Shown one piece after another: positions 41,079-49,884 of a DNA stretch of 64,000 nt. Source of the DNA: Flavobacteriales bacterium (lineage in GTDB: Bacteria > Bacteroidota > Bacteroidia > UBA10329); assembly GCA_016124845.1 (NCBI GenBank), contig WGMW01000027.1, forward strand, positions 32,109 to 96,108, in the 5' to 3' direction. Made by a program: the position numbers and the translations under genes. The notes below the pieces were generated by a model, which was given only the letters and a program-made list of their open reading frames with translations, did not search any database and was not told the DNA's origin. Each line of letters opens with the position of its first letter. Within the stretch, counting starts at the first letter, position 1.

Positions 41079-41501
41079 ATGAAAATGGACGCGTCTGACA
41101 TCGAATTACTGACCGCACCTTACAGAAGTTTACTTCAATTGACGGAGACACTGTCCAATGCGGCAGGCTTTCGGAAATTCAGATGGTTTGCTGGTTGGAT
41201 GGACGACTTCAGTTGGGTTTACGGAGTATCGGAAGTTGAAATCAAAGACTTTTCAAATCGATACAATTCAGTTAGGCAAACACTTCTGACAAGTATCAAA
41301 CAAACTGACGACAGGAAATTGTCCATACGACTGGAGCGGGAATTTCAATCATTACCAGAAATGCAAGCTGAAAAGTTTGCACAGACTGAAAATTTCTATT
41401 TCACGCTTTTCCTCAATGAAATCAGGTTTGTTAAAAAGCTTCGAATGACATCAGAGTTCAATACGCTACTTGACGACACAAGAGGACTTGCGAAAGAATA
41501 A
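41079..41501 (+). CDS. Cassette 3 gene: hypothetical protein (140 aa)
   Basis: ATG 41079 lies two bases after the cassette-specific repeat GTTGGCGGTA (41067-41076). The 140-aa product is soluble and helical, with no signal peptide, and has aromatic-rich motifs FRKFRWFAGWMDDFSWVYG and a second helix bundle around ENFYFTLFLNEIRFVKKLRM. I recognise no family. The gene is followed at 41558-41567 by TACCGCCAAC, the exact complement of the starting repeat, so the gene fills one cassette of about 500 bp. Confidence 0.65.
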   Translation: MKMDASDIELLTAPYRSLLQLTETLSNAAGFRKFRWFAGWMDDFSWVYGVSEVEIKDFSNRYNSVRQTLLTSIKQTDDRKLSIRLEREFQSLPEMQAEKFAQTENFYFTLFLNEIRFVKKLRMTSEFNTLLDDTRGLAKE

Positions 41502-41557
41502 TCAGTTTGTATAAAAACGTATCACTACTTGAACTGGTTGAAAAATGAAAGAAATAC

Positions 41558-41625
41558 TACCGCCAACACCTACTAAACCTAATGCTTGTGACGGTGGTAG
41601 GTTGAGACGTTATCTTTAGCTGGAA
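41558..41625 (+). repeat. Cassette-boundary site D (short, last of the array)
   Basis: The left arm TACCGCCAACACCTACTAAA, followed by CCTAATGC, is closely related to site B. The right half GTTATCTTTAGCTGG keeps the conserved TTATCTTTAG but lacks the final CCCGTTGG, so the site is only about 60 bp and degenerate at its outer end, as expected for the end of an array. Confidence 0.65.
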
Positions 41626-41637
41626 GGTATTTAGAAG

Positions 41638-42111
41638 ATGATCATTAAATCAAAATTTCGGGTAGCAGCAGTATTCATCGCGGTGTTTGTCCTACTAATG
41701 TCCGTAGGAATGTTGATCCGGGCATCGGTCGTTTACTTTTCAAGGACGGGCACCGGAATGCTGGATAGAATATGGTTGTTCTTGATTTTTTCAGCAGTAT
41801 TCGTGTTACTAATTGCTTTAATGGTCTACAGTATGAAGACCGTATTGATCACCCCGAAGTACATTCAGTATAGGTGCGCGTTATGGCCATTTAAGACAAA
41901 TACCATAAAGAAGCAGGATATCGCCAGTGTCAGAACCCTTATGGAAAACAACGGGTCGTTTTTTGGGTTTGCTCACCCTGTCTTGTTATTTCTGTTCAAT
42001 CAGGAATACACTGAGATTATTTCAAATTCAGATCAAAGTCTGAAGGTTGCCTACAAGTGGTATAGCAACTATTCGGAATTGAAAGAGGGATTGGTTGAAT
42101 TAGCGCGTTAA
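41638..42111 (+). CDS. Hypothetical membrane protein with PH-like domain
   Basis: A 157-aa protein with two N-terminal membrane helices (VAAVFIAVFVLLMSVGMLIR; IWLFLIFSAVFVLLIALMVY). A short C-terminal domain follows (TVLITPKYIQYRCALWPFKT ... IKKQDIASVRTL), resembling the bacterial PH-like domain of small membrane proteins. It lies immediately after array site D, but no closing CAAC repeat complementary to its start is visible, so it may not be a cassette. Function unknown. Confidence 0.65.
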   Translation: MIIKSKFRVAAVFIAVFVLLMSVGMLIRASVVYFSRTGTGMLDRIWLFLIFSAVFVLLIALMVYSMKTVLITPKYIQYRCALWPFKTNTIKKQDIASVRTLMENNGSFFGFAHPVLLFLFNQEYTEIISNSDQSLKVAYKWYSNYSELKEGLVELAR

Positions 42112-42225
42112 GAGCAAACTGGACCAAAAGCAATGATTGCGATGGAACACTCCCTCAACAACCGTCCGTGATGTGGGTTACATAACCGTGTGACTAAAGT
42201 TTCCTTCCACGGAAAATACCTACCT

Positions 42226-42233
42226 TAAATTTG
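42226..42233 (+). promoter_or_regulatory. -7 promoter element of the MBL/rhodanese gene
   Basis: TAAATTTG matches TAnnTTTG exactly and lies 39 bases before the chosen start codon. It also overlaps a longer in-frame extension (from 42231), which supports the internal ATG 42273 as the real start. Confidence 0.5.
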
Positions 42234-42272
42234 TCTCAGCAATTAGAAGTTAAACCTACTAATACATACATC

Positions 42273-43697
42273 ATGAAAGTAGAACAGTTATATACAGGAT
42301 GTCTGGCCCAAGGGGCTTACTACATCGAAAGCAATGGCGAAGCAGCCATCATCGACCCACTTCGCGAAGTGGATCAGTACATTAAAATGGCCGAGGATCA
42401 CGGAGCCAAGATCAAGTACGTTTTTGAAACGCACTTCCATGCCGATTTCGTTTCGGGCCATGTGGATCTTTCCACCAAAACAGGTGCACCGATCATCTAC
42501 GGCCCGACCAGCATGCAAACAGGGTTCGATGCTCACATTGCAAAGGATGGCGAGCAGTTCAAACTCGGTAATGCCACCATTACCTTGATCCACACACCGG
42601 GACACACCATGGAGAGCAGCTGCTACCTGCTTACCGATGAGAACGGAAAGGACACCTCTCTCTTTACAGGAGACACCCTCTTTATTGGGGATGTGGGTCG
42701 CCCAGACCTTGCACAGCACGTGATCTCTGACCTAACACAGGAGAAATTGGCAAGTCATCTGTTCGATTCGCTACGCAACAAGATCATGCCACTGAGCGAT
42801 GACATTATCGTTTACCCAGCACACGGTGCCGGTAGCGCATGTGGTAAGAACATGAGCAAAGAGACCTACGATACGCTCGGAAATCAGAAGAAGACCAACT
42901 ATGCACTGCGTGCGGATATGACCCGCGAAGAGTTCATCAAAGAACTGATCACTGGGCTTACAGCGCCTCCGGGGTACTTCCCAAAGAACGTTCTGATGAA
43001 CATTCAGGGCTACGATTCCATCGATGACGTACTGGAGCGCGGACTGAAAGCCCTTTCTCCACGCGAGTTTGAAGTCGCCATGGATGCAGAGGATGTACTG
43101 GTATTGGATACGCGCAAGCAGCAGGTGTTCGCCAAAGGATTTATCCCAGGTTCCATCTTCATCGGAATTGATGGCAGCTTTGCCGTGTGGGTAGGAACCG
43201 TTATCACCGACATCAACCAGAAGATACTTCTGGTAGGCGATGAGGACAGAATTCCAGAAGTGGTCACGCGTTTGGCCCGTGTCGGCTACGACCATGCCAT
43301 CGGTTACCTGAAAGGTGGTATCGAAGCTTGGAAAGCAGAAGGTAAATCGTTGGAGACCATCGAGTCCATTTCAGCAGATGAGTTCGCTGCAAGGGAGGCT
43401 GCCGATAAGAGCATCAAAATTGTGGATGTGCGCAAGAAGAGCGAGTACGATTCTGAGCATATCGTCAACGCAACCAATGCACCGCTCGACTACATCGAGG
43501 ACAGCATGACCAAACTGAACAAGCAGGACACGTACTACGTGCATTGCGCAGGAGGTTACCGTTCCATGATCTTCAGTTCCATTCTTCGATCAAAGGGCTA
43601 CAAGAACCTCATCGATGTGGACGGAGGTTTTGGGGCCATCAAGAATTCAGGCAAGTTTGAGGTAACGGACTATGTATGTCCTACAACCTTGCTTTAA
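42273..43697 (+). CDS. MBL-fold hydrolase fused to two rhodanese domains (persulfide dioxygenase-like)
   Basis: A 474-aa protein from ATG 42273 (MKVEQLYTGCLAQGAYYIES). The N-terminal metallo-beta-lactamase domain (about 1-230) has ETHFHADFVSGHVD (metal motif near 53), TPGHTMESSCYLL, FTGDTLFIGDVGRPD and PAHGAGSACGK. This fits ETHE1/Blh-type persulfide dioxygenases, which oxidise glutathione persulfide to sulfite. The first rhodanese domain (about 270-365) has lost its active Cys (ILLVGDEDR). The second (about 375-470) keeps it in YYVHCAGGYRS. A stand-alone rhodanese follows after 39 bases. Together they point to sulfide or persulfide detoxification. Confidence 0.93.
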   Translation: MKVEQLYTGCLAQGAYYIESNGEAAIIDPLREVDQYIKMAEDHGAKIKYVFETHFHADFVSGHVDLSTKTGAPIIYGPTSMQTGFDAHIAKDGEQFKLGNATITLIHTPGHTMESSCYLLTDENGKDTSLFTGDTLFIGDVGRPDLAQHVISDLTQEKLASHLFDSLRNKIMPLSDDIIVYPAHGAGSACGKNMSKETYDTLGNQKKTNYALRADMTREEFIKELITGLTAPPGYFPKNVLMNIQGYDSIDDVLERGLKALSPREFEVAMDAEDVLVLDTRKQQVFAKGFIPGSIFIGIDGSFAVWVGTVITDINQKILLVGDEDRIPEVVTRLARVGYDHAIGYLKGGIEAWKAEGKSLETIESISADEFAAREAADKSIKIVDVRKKSEYDSEHIVNATNAPLDYIEDSMTKLNKQDTYYVHCAGGYRSMIFSSILRSKGYKNLIDVDGGFGAIKNSGKFEVTDYVCPTTLL

Positions 43698-43736
43698 CGG
43701 TTAAATAAGTAAACAATCAAATTAATAATAACAGAA

Positions 43737-44000
43737 ATGAATAATGCAGGATACACCATCGTAGATGTTCGCAGCGCGATGGAATTTCAGGGAGGCCATG
43801 TAGCGGGGAGTGTGAACATACCCCTGCATGAGGTTCCAGATAGAGTAAAGGAGTTCGCCAATATGAAGCAGCCGTTGTTGCTTTGCTGCGCCAGCGGCAA
43901 CCGTAGCGGACAGGCAGTAGCTTATCTACGCGCACAAGGAGTGGAGTGCGAGAACGGAGGAGGCTGGATGGAAGTGAACTATCGCTTGCAGCACGCCTAA
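43737..44000 (+). CDS. Single-domain rhodanese sulfurtransferase
   Basis: An 87-aa protein: YTIVDVRSAMEFQGGHVAGS is the N-terminal rhodanese strand-helix. The active-site loop is LLLCCASGNRSGQAVAYL, with the catalytic Cys followed by a six-residue loop ending in Arg-Ser, and GGGWMEVNYRL near the end. It moves sulfane sulfur between thiols. It follows the MBL-rhodanese fusion by 39 bases and ends at a good terminator, so the two form an operon for sulfur transfer. Confidence 0.93.
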   Translation: MNNAGYTIVDVRSAMEFQGGHVAGSVNIPLHEVPDRVKEFANMKQPLLLCCASGNRSGQAVAYLRAQGVECENGGGWMEVNYRLQHA

Positions 44001-44021
44001 GCTAACGTAGCTCTTAGAATG

Positions 44022-44058
44022 AACGCCATCACAGCGCAAGTTGTGGTGGCGTTTTCTT
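44022..44058 (+). terminator. Terminator of the MBL/rhodanese operon
   Basis: AACGCCA and TGGCGTT, extended by CACA/TGTG with single-base offsets, form a stem (44022-44053) followed by TTTTCTTTT. It sits 21 bases after the rhodanese stop and faces the end of the minus-strand SpoIIE gene. Confidence 0.8.
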
Positions 44059-44066
44059 TTGGATGA

Positions 44067-46040
44067 TCATACCTGAAAGCACATCACGCAGACATCATCG
44101 ATCTGATCGCGTTTTCCTTTCCAATCTTTGAACGTCTTCTCGATGATGCGATACTGCTCATTTAGCGGTTTGCTACAGATGTCGGTTATCAGTTCCCGCA
44201 ACCTTCGTTGTTTAAACTTTTCGTTGTTCACACCCCCAAACTGGTCGACATAACCATCGGTAAACAGGTAGAAGAGGTCGCCATCAGCAATATGCACTTC
44301 GGTTTGTGTAAAAGGCTGCTCGCGCACGTAGCTGCCCACAGGTTGCTTATCGGCAGTAATGATGTTCAGTTCGGGATTTCCGCTCAGAATACTTTTTCTG
44401 GGAATGTGAATGATGGAATTGTGCGCACCAGCGAAAAGCAGCCTGTCCTGTTTTCTGTTGATGCAGCACAGCGAAATATCCATGCCGTCATGTACTTCGT
44501 GGTTTCCACCGTCAAACGTGCGAACGATCATTTCGCGGCAGTTGTCAAGGATCTCGTTCGGATTCCGTAGATCGAACTCTCGGATGGAACGGGTCAGTGC
44601 GCTGTAGCACACCATGCTTACCATGGCCCCTGGAATTCCATGACCTGTACAATCGGCCACAGCCACAAATGTATATTCATCAATCGTTTCAAGCCAGTAG
44701 AAATCTCCTGACACGATGTCCTTGGGCAGATAGAACGTGAACACATCCGCCAACTTCCGCTTCATCCGATTCTCATTCGGAAGAATGGCCTCTTGCAGGC
44801 GTTTCGCGTAGTTGATACTGTCTGTAATGTCGCGGTTTTTCCGCTCCACAAGGGTGTTTTGGTTCAGGATAACCGCATTCATACGGCTCAGTTCTTCATG
44901 GCTCTTGTTCTTGGCATGGTAGCTTCGGTAGAGGATAAGTGCCAAGATGCCGATGAACAGCGTCACAATGATCATCCCATCGCCCAGCAGTTTCTGCCGC
45001 TTCAACTCGGCCTGTTGCAACACTTCCCGTTTTTCCTCTTCGAGCATCATCTGGGTCTTCGTCTTCTCAAACTCATTCTTCATGCTCTGTTGCGTAAGTT
45101 TCTTTACCTCATTCAGGTTCAGAAGGCTGTCCGATTTGGATTTGAATTTCTTCAGCATGCGAATGGCATTCTTCAGATCCCCCATTTTCTCGTAGGTCTC
45201 TGCAAGTGTGCGACTTGCCTCCACAATGCGGTTGGTGGCCTGCCGTTCTTCCGCCATGGCCAGACTTTCTGAAGAGTATTTGATGGCCAGTTCGTATTTT
45301 TTCAGATTCTGGTAGCTGATGCCGATATTGTTGAGGGTCGGTATCTGCATCAGTTCCTCCCCAAGTTCCTTCTCCAGTTCAAGGGCTTTGAAATGATAGT
45401 TCAAGGCTTCATCAAAACGGCCTAATGAGTTGAGAGTGAATCCAATATCACTCAACGAAGTGGCCATTCCCTTTTGGTCGCCTATCGCCTCGAACATCTT
45501 CAAAGCCTCTTGGTGTATTTCCAGACTCTTGGCCTCGTTTCCACGCGCCCATTCCACATAGCCCGAATAGTTGAGATTGAAGGCCGCATCGGCTGTCAGC
45601 CCCAGCGAATTGAATTTACTGAAGGCCTCCTCGTAGTATTTGAGGGCCAACGCCAATTCGTTCTGTTCGCTGAAATAATACACCGAACCGATCTTGCTGA
45701 GCTGATGCGCTTCTAAAGAATCCACACCAAGTTTCACATAAATACCCAGCGCCATCGAATGATTCTCCAGTGATTCGCCATAACTGCCAAGAATGTAATT
45801 GGCATCGCCCATCTTTACCAAGGCCGCAGCAATTTCCAACGAATCGTTCTTCTTTTTTGCCGTATTCAGCGCCTTTTCGTAGTACTTGATGGCCTCATGC
45901 GGTTCAATGTCAACGATCATGTCGCCAACCTCAATGTCGTTCACCACACGACCCTGTTTCGCGATTGTCTCATCATCTGGTTGTGCCACACCAAACTGGA
46001 AGAGAACGAGAGAAATAAACAGAAAGGCAAGAACTCGCAT
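44067..46040 (-). CDS. TPR-repeat membrane protein with SpoIIE-type serine phosphatase domain
   Basis: A 657-aa protein. The signal peptide is MRVLAFLFISLVLFQFGVAQ. Seven or so TPRs (about 40-300) follow, including GMATSLSDIGFTLNSLGRFD. A coiled coil leads to one membrane helix (about 360: MIIVTLFIGILALILYRSYH). A short coiled-coil linker (NRDITDSINYAKRLQEAILP) precedes the cytoplasmic PP2C/SpoIIE domain (about 440-655) with DFYWLETIDEYTFVAVADCT, GHGIPGAMVSM, LLFAGAHNS and a terminal DDVCVMCF. Metal-binding Asp residues are present. Such proteins transduce a periplasmic signal into dephosphorylation of an anti-sigma-factor antagonist-like partner; the partner is not in the window. Confidence 0.92.
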   Translation of the reverse strand: MRVLAFLFISLVLFQFGVAQPDDETIAKQGRVVNDIEVGDMIVDIEPHEAIKYYEKALNTAKKKNDSLEIAAALVKMGDANYILGSYGESLENHSMALGIYVKLGVDSLEAHQLSKIGSVYYFSEQNELALALKYYEEAFSKFNSLGLTADAAFNLNYSGYVEWARGNEAKSLEIHQEALKMFEAIGDQKGMATSLSDIGFTLNSLGRFDEALNYHFKALELEKELGEELMQIPTLNNIGISYQNLKKYELAIKYSSESLAMAEERQATNRIVEASRTLAETYEKMGDLKNAIRMLKKFKSKSDSLLNLNEVKKLTQQSMKNEFEKTKTQMMLEEEKREVLQQAELKRQKLLGDGMIIVTLFIGILALILYRSYHAKNKSHEELSRMNAVILNQNTLVERKNRDITDSINYAKRLQEAILPNENRMKRKLADVFTFYLPKDIVSGDFYWLETIDEYTFVAVADCTGHGIPGAMVSMVCYSALTRSIREFDLRNPNEILDNCREMIVRTFDGGNHEVHDGMDISLCCINRKQDRLLFAGAHNSIIHIPRKSILSGNPELNIITADKQPVGSYVREQPFTQTEVHIADGDLFYLFTDGYVDQFGGVNNEKFKQRRLRELITDICSKPLNEQYRIIEKTFKDWKGKRDQIDDVCVMCFQV

Positions 46041-46164
46041 TCTTCCTTGGGTTTGTTAGAGGGGGAAGTTGATGATCGGAAAAGTAGTCAAAAATGTATC
46101 GGCTGCGACACTTTTCAATTCCGATGAGCGGGTTTGTATACCTTTCACAACCAATTCCATTCCA

Positions 46165-48264
46165 ATGAAGAAGATTGCAATCCCCATCCTGGTTTTACTG
46201 TTCGGCTGTGCCGAGAAAAAGCAACACACCTTGAATTATCCTGAAACGCGCAGAGATTCCACCATTGTGGATGATTATTTCGGCACGGAAGTGCCCGATC
46301 CGTACCGTTGGCTGGAAGATGATAATTCTGCCGAAACAGCCGATTGGGTGAAACGACAGAATGAGCTCACATTCAGTTATCTGGCCACGCTGAAGCAGCG
46401 CAAACCCATCCGCGAACGGTTGGAACAGCTTTACAATTATGAACGCTATGGTACGCCATTTCAGAAAGGAGGGAAGTTCTTCTTTTACAAGAATGATGGC
46501 ATGCAGAACCAAAGCGTGCTGTATGTGCAGGATTCGCTGAGTGGAGAACCACGCGTGCTCATTGATCCGAACACACTTTCGGAAGACGGGACCGTGGCGT
46601 TGGGCGGAACATCCGTTTCAAAGGATGGCCGATATATGGCCTATCAGTTGGCGGCAGCCGGGTCGGACTGGAACGAGATCCATATCAAAGACCTCAACAC
46701 AGGGAATGATCTGGAAGAAGTGATCCATTGGGTCAAGTTCTCTGGTGTTTCGTGGAAGGGGAACGGGTTCTTTTACAGTCGGTACGATGCGCCCGAAGAA
46801 GGCAAAGCCTATTCGGGTAAGAATGAGTTCCATAAGGTGTATTACCACGTGTTGGGAACTCCGCAGGAACAGGATAAGCTGATCTACTGGAACCAGAACG
46901 AACCGCTTCGCAACTACTACGCTTGGACGCCTTATTCGGAAGATGCGGTGGTGATCTTCGAATCGGAAAGCACATTCGGGGTGCAGTTGTATTACAAGGC
47001 CGATGGCGATAAGGATTTCACACAGATTGTCAATGGCTTTGACGCTGAGTATGGCCTGCTCGATCACAAGGATGGCAAGCTCCTCGCATACACCAATCAG
47101 GGCGCTCCCAACTATCGCGTGGTGGAAATAGATACGAAGCATCCGCAACCTGAGAATTGGAAGGTCATTATTCCTGAAAAGGAACAGGTTTTGGAAGGAG
47201 CTCAACTGGCAGGAGGGAAGCTCGTTTGTTCCTACCTGAAAGACGTATCGTCAGAGATAAACGTGCATGAACTGGATGGAACATTCACTAGCTCCATTGA
47301 ACTGCCCACAAAAGGCACGGCCAATTTCAGTGGAAACCGAGAGGACAACACGGCTTTCTATTCGTTCACTTCCTACACTTATCCTACAACCATCTTCCAA
47401 TACGATATGGTCTCGGGTGCCTCCGAAGTGTTCAAAGCGCCTTCCATCGATTTCGATGCCGAAAAATACGAGGTGAAGCAGGTGTTCTTTCCAAGTAAGG
47501 ATGGTACGGAGATCCCGATGTTCATTGTCCACAAAAAAGGATTGAAACTGGACGGGAAGAATCCCTGTCTGCTGTACGGCTACGGTGGGTTCAATATCAG
47601 CATCACGCCCAGTTTCTCTGCCGACCGATTGGTGTTCTTGGAGAACGGAGGCATTTACGCGCAGGCCAACATGCGCGGTGGTGGCGAGTATGGCGAGGAA
47701 TGGCACGAAGCGGGTACCAAACTGCAGAAGCAGAACGTGTTCGATGATTTCATCGCTGCGGCCGAATACCTCATTGCGCAGAACTATACCAATTCAGACA
47801 GGTTGGCCATTTCGGGAAGAAGCAATGGCGGGCTTTTGGTGGGCGCGTGCATGACGCAACGCCCCGATTTATTCAAAGTAGCCTTGCCAGCCGTGGGCGT
47901 GATGGACATGCTGCGGTTCCATAAGTTCACCATCGGTTGGGCGTGGACGGGCGATTATGGTTCCAGCGATAACAAGGAGGAGTTCAACGCGTTGTATGCG
48001 TATTCGCCTTTGCACAACATCAAAAAGCAGGCATATCCCGCAACGTTGGTCACCACGGCCGACCATGACGACCGCGTGGTACCTGCCCATTCGTTCAAGT
48101 TCATTTCAGAGTTGCAACATGATCAGACGGGCGACCTTCCTGTACTCATTCGTATTGATGTGGACGCGGGTCACGGAGCAGGAAAACCGCTCTCTAAAAC
48201 CTTGGATGAGAGTGCGGACATCTGGGCATTCGTGTTTGAGAATTTGGGAATGAAGGTGGAGTAG
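46165..48264 (+). CDS. Prolyl oligopeptidase family (S9A) lipoprotein
   Basis: A 699-aa protein from ATG 46165, where a lipoprotein signal begins (MKKIAIPILVLLFGC, Cys at 15); 32 upstream in-frame codons are rejected. It begins with the S9A N-terminal pattern (VDDYFGTEVPDPYRWLEDDN), has a seven-bladed propeller, and a C-terminal alpha/beta hydrolase with Ser in GRSNGGLLVG (about 553), Asp in TADHDDRVVPAHS (about 632) and His in DAGHGAGKP (about 669). It cleaves short peptides after proline, here probably at the cell envelope. Normal length. TACCTTTC upstream is a possible -7 box. Confidence 0.96.
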   Translation: MKKIAIPILVLLFGCAEKKQHTLNYPETRRDSTIVDDYFGTEVPDPYRWLEDDNSAETADWVKRQNELTFSYLATLKQRKPIRERLEQLYNYERYGTPFQKGGKFFFYKNDGMQNQSVLYVQDSLSGEPRVLIDPNTLSEDGTVALGGTSVSKDGRYMAYQLAAAGSDWNEIHIKDLNTGNDLEEVIHWVKFSGVSWKGNGFFYSRYDAPEEGKAYSGKNEFHKVYYHVLGTPQEQDKLIYWNQNEPLRNYYAWTPYSEDAVVIFESESTFGVQLYYKADGDKDFTQIVNGFDAEYGLLDHKDGKLLAYTNQGAPNYRVVEIDTKHPQPENWKVIIPEKEQVLEGAQLAGGKLVCSYLKDVSSEINVHELDGTFTSSIELPTKGTANFSGNREDNTAFYSFTSYTYPTTIFQYDMVSGASEVFKAPSIDFDAEKYEVKQVFFPSKDGTEIPMFIVHKKGLKLDGKNPCLLYGYGGFNISITPSFSADRLVFLENGGIYAQANMRGGGEYGEEWHEAGTKLQKQNVFDDFIAAAEYLIAQNYTNSDRLAISGRSNGGLLVGACMTQRPDLFKVALPAVGVMDMLRFHKFTIGWAWTGDYGSSDNKEEFNALYAYSPLHNIKKQAYPATLVTTADHDDRVVPAHSFKFISELQHDQTGDLPVLIRIDVDAGHGAGKPLSKTLDESADIWAFVFENLGMKVE

Positions 48265-48356
48265 GTTATCCACACCCGATTCTTGAAATACAGTCATTTC
48301 TGTTGTCGTAGTTAGATTATCGGTCTGTAAATTCATACTGACCAACTGATCTGTTT

Positions 48357-49493
48357 GTGAAATCTATCTTTTCCTTTCTCGTAATCGGATTGCTTTCGTT
48401 CGTATGGGGAATCGCAACTGCGCAGGAAGCAGAAGACCAAGCCTACTGGGACAGGTTCGATCAGGCGCGACTTAATATTGCCAAGCACAATGCTGGGCGT
48501 TCGGTCAAAATACTGGAGGAACTTTATCAGCTCGACACGCTCAACCCAAATGTGAGCTATCTGCTCGGTGTGTCTTTGGTTATCGTTGGAAAAGGACCGA
48601 AAAGGGCCGCACGGCTCTTTGAACGGGCCGATGCCAACTTTGCAGAACTTTGGGACAATCCTGGAGTAGGGCCGCCCGAACATCTGTTCTATTACATGAT
48701 ATTGGCCTATTGCCGTTGTGGTGCGTGCGACAAGGCCAAAGAGAGTTTGGCCAGATTAGAGGAGGCTTTTTCCTCAAATCAGGATTTTCTGGCCGATGAT
48801 GAATACTACCTGATGGACGGGCGGAAGTGGGCCAACCTGTGCAAGGAGCCGACCGTGCAGTTGCTTGAGGTGCCTGAACGTTTGGTGAAACCAGACCTGC
48901 GCATAAAGACCCAACCGCACAAGTATTCTACGCTTGCAACGCTGTATGGCGTGCAGGTTGCAGCCTTGCTCGAACCTCAGATGACGCGCAAATTTGATGG
49001 CCTGAAGAACGTGGAAGTGTATGTGGACATGAACGGAGTGTATCGTTACGTGATCGGCAATTTCAATTTCCGTTCGCAGGCCGAGAAAATGTTGGAAGTG
49101 GTGAAGAACGTTGGCTATGCAGATGCCTTCGTGGTGAACATCACAGATGAGGATCGTTTTCCGCTGGAGGTGGTGGCGCTGGATGAGCGATCGCCCAAGG
49201 CGCAGATACGGGGAGATGTGGACTATCGCATCCAGTTGGCGGCTTTCAGAGAATCAATGCCTGAAGAGTCGGCCCGCTTCTACCTGATGGTGGACAGCAT
49301 TTCGGAAGTATCCTTGGATGATCTGACATTGCTTACCGTTGGCCGTTTCAAGAGTTATGGAAATGCGTTGGAACGGAGGGATGAACTGCGTCTGATGGGA
49401 TTCAAGGATGCGTTCATTGTCGCTTTCAACGAGGGGAAAAAGGTGTCCATTGAAGATGCGCGGCAATATCTGAGACGCTCGGATGATCGGTAG
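48357..49493 (+). CDS. Secreted protein with TPR-like region and two SPOR-like repeats
   Basis: A 378-aa protein starting with GTG 48357. The signal peptide is VKSIFSFLVIGLLSFVWGIA with ATAQ cleavage. Residues about 30-170 are TPR-like helices containing a CRCGACDKAKE motif. The C-terminal half has two regions in the 'Y.+.+G.+.....A......+...G+.+A++V' form of SPOR domains: VYRYVIGNFNFRSQAEKMLE and LLTVGRFKSYGNALERRDEL. SPOR domains bind denuded peptidoglycan at division sites, so a periplasmic cell-wall role is likely, but these repeats are weak. No operon partner is evident. Confidence 0.75.
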   Translation: MKSIFSFLVIGLLSFVWGIATAQEAEDQAYWDRFDQARLNIAKHNAGRSVKILEELYQLDTLNPNVSYLLGVSLVIVGKGPKRAARLFERADANFAELWDNPGVGPPEHLFYYMILAYCRCGACDKAKESLARLEEAFSSNQDFLADDEYYLMDGRKWANLCKEPTVQLLEVPERLVKPDLRIKTQPHKYSTLATLYGVQVAALLEPQMTRKFDGLKNVEVYVDMNGVYRYVIGNFNFRSQAEKMLEVVKNVGYADAFVVNITDEDRFPLEVVALDERSPKAQIRGDVDYRIQLAAFRESMPEESARFYLMVDSISEVSLDDLTLLTVGRFKSYGNALERRDELRLMGFKDAFIVAFNEGKKVSIEDARQYLRRSDDR

Positions 49494-49585
49494 CATGGCT
49501 GATTTTGATCAGAATTTCCACATAAGCGTAACCTTTAGCGGTTCCTCTCGGTATCTTCGCTTCAAATTTTAATATCTATTCGACC

Positions 49586-49867
49586 ATGAAGAACATTGGA
49601 TTGACATTGGTGATGTTGCTGTTTGTAGGTGTAACCGCTACAATGGCGCAGGACAAGAAAGAGGCTGCTGAGGCCGCCAAAACAGAAGTAAAGGCTGAGA
49701 GCGCTGAAAAGCATTCGTGTCCTCCGGGATGTACGATGGCGTGCTGTGCAGGAAAGAGCGAGGCCGACAAGAAAAACTGCTCGCATGCCGATCAGGCAAA
49801 ATGTGCCGCCCATAAAGAAATGGAAGGCAAAAAAGAAGAGCACGGAAACGAGAGCAGCCCGAAATAA
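49586..49867 (+). CDS. Small secreted cysteine-rich protein
   Basis: A 93-aa protein: signal peptide MKNIGLTLVMLLFVGVTATM with AQ cleavage, a Lys/Glu/Ala-rich helix, then a Cys cluster (HSCPPGCTMACCAGKSEADK; NCSHADQAKCAAH) with interspersed His, and an acidic His-containing tail. Cys/His spacing suggests metal binding in the periplasm, but no named family is recognised. TATCTTCG 26 bases upstream is a possible -7 box. A strong bidirectional terminator follows the stop. Confidence 0.75.
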   Translation: MKNIGLTLVMLLFVGVTATMAQDKKEAAEAAKTEVKAESAEKHSCPPGCTMACCAGKSEADKKNCSHADQAKCAAHKEMEGKKEEHGNESSPK

Positions 49868-49884
49868 TCGTTGATCTTATTTAG

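Noticed and set aside
38597..41625. MITE or simple dispersed palindromes instead of cassettes
   Set aside because: A MITE would have the same terminal repeats at every copy and flanking target duplications. Here the terminal repeats are private to each gene and invert across the gene, not across the palindrome. This alternative is kept as the main competing explanation.
49520..49560. Another cassette site (TAACCTTTAGCGG near 49532)
   Set aside because: Only the short TTTAGCGG word matches; there is no left arm, no GTTG/CAAC pair and the flanking genes are ordinary. It is probably part of a promoter.
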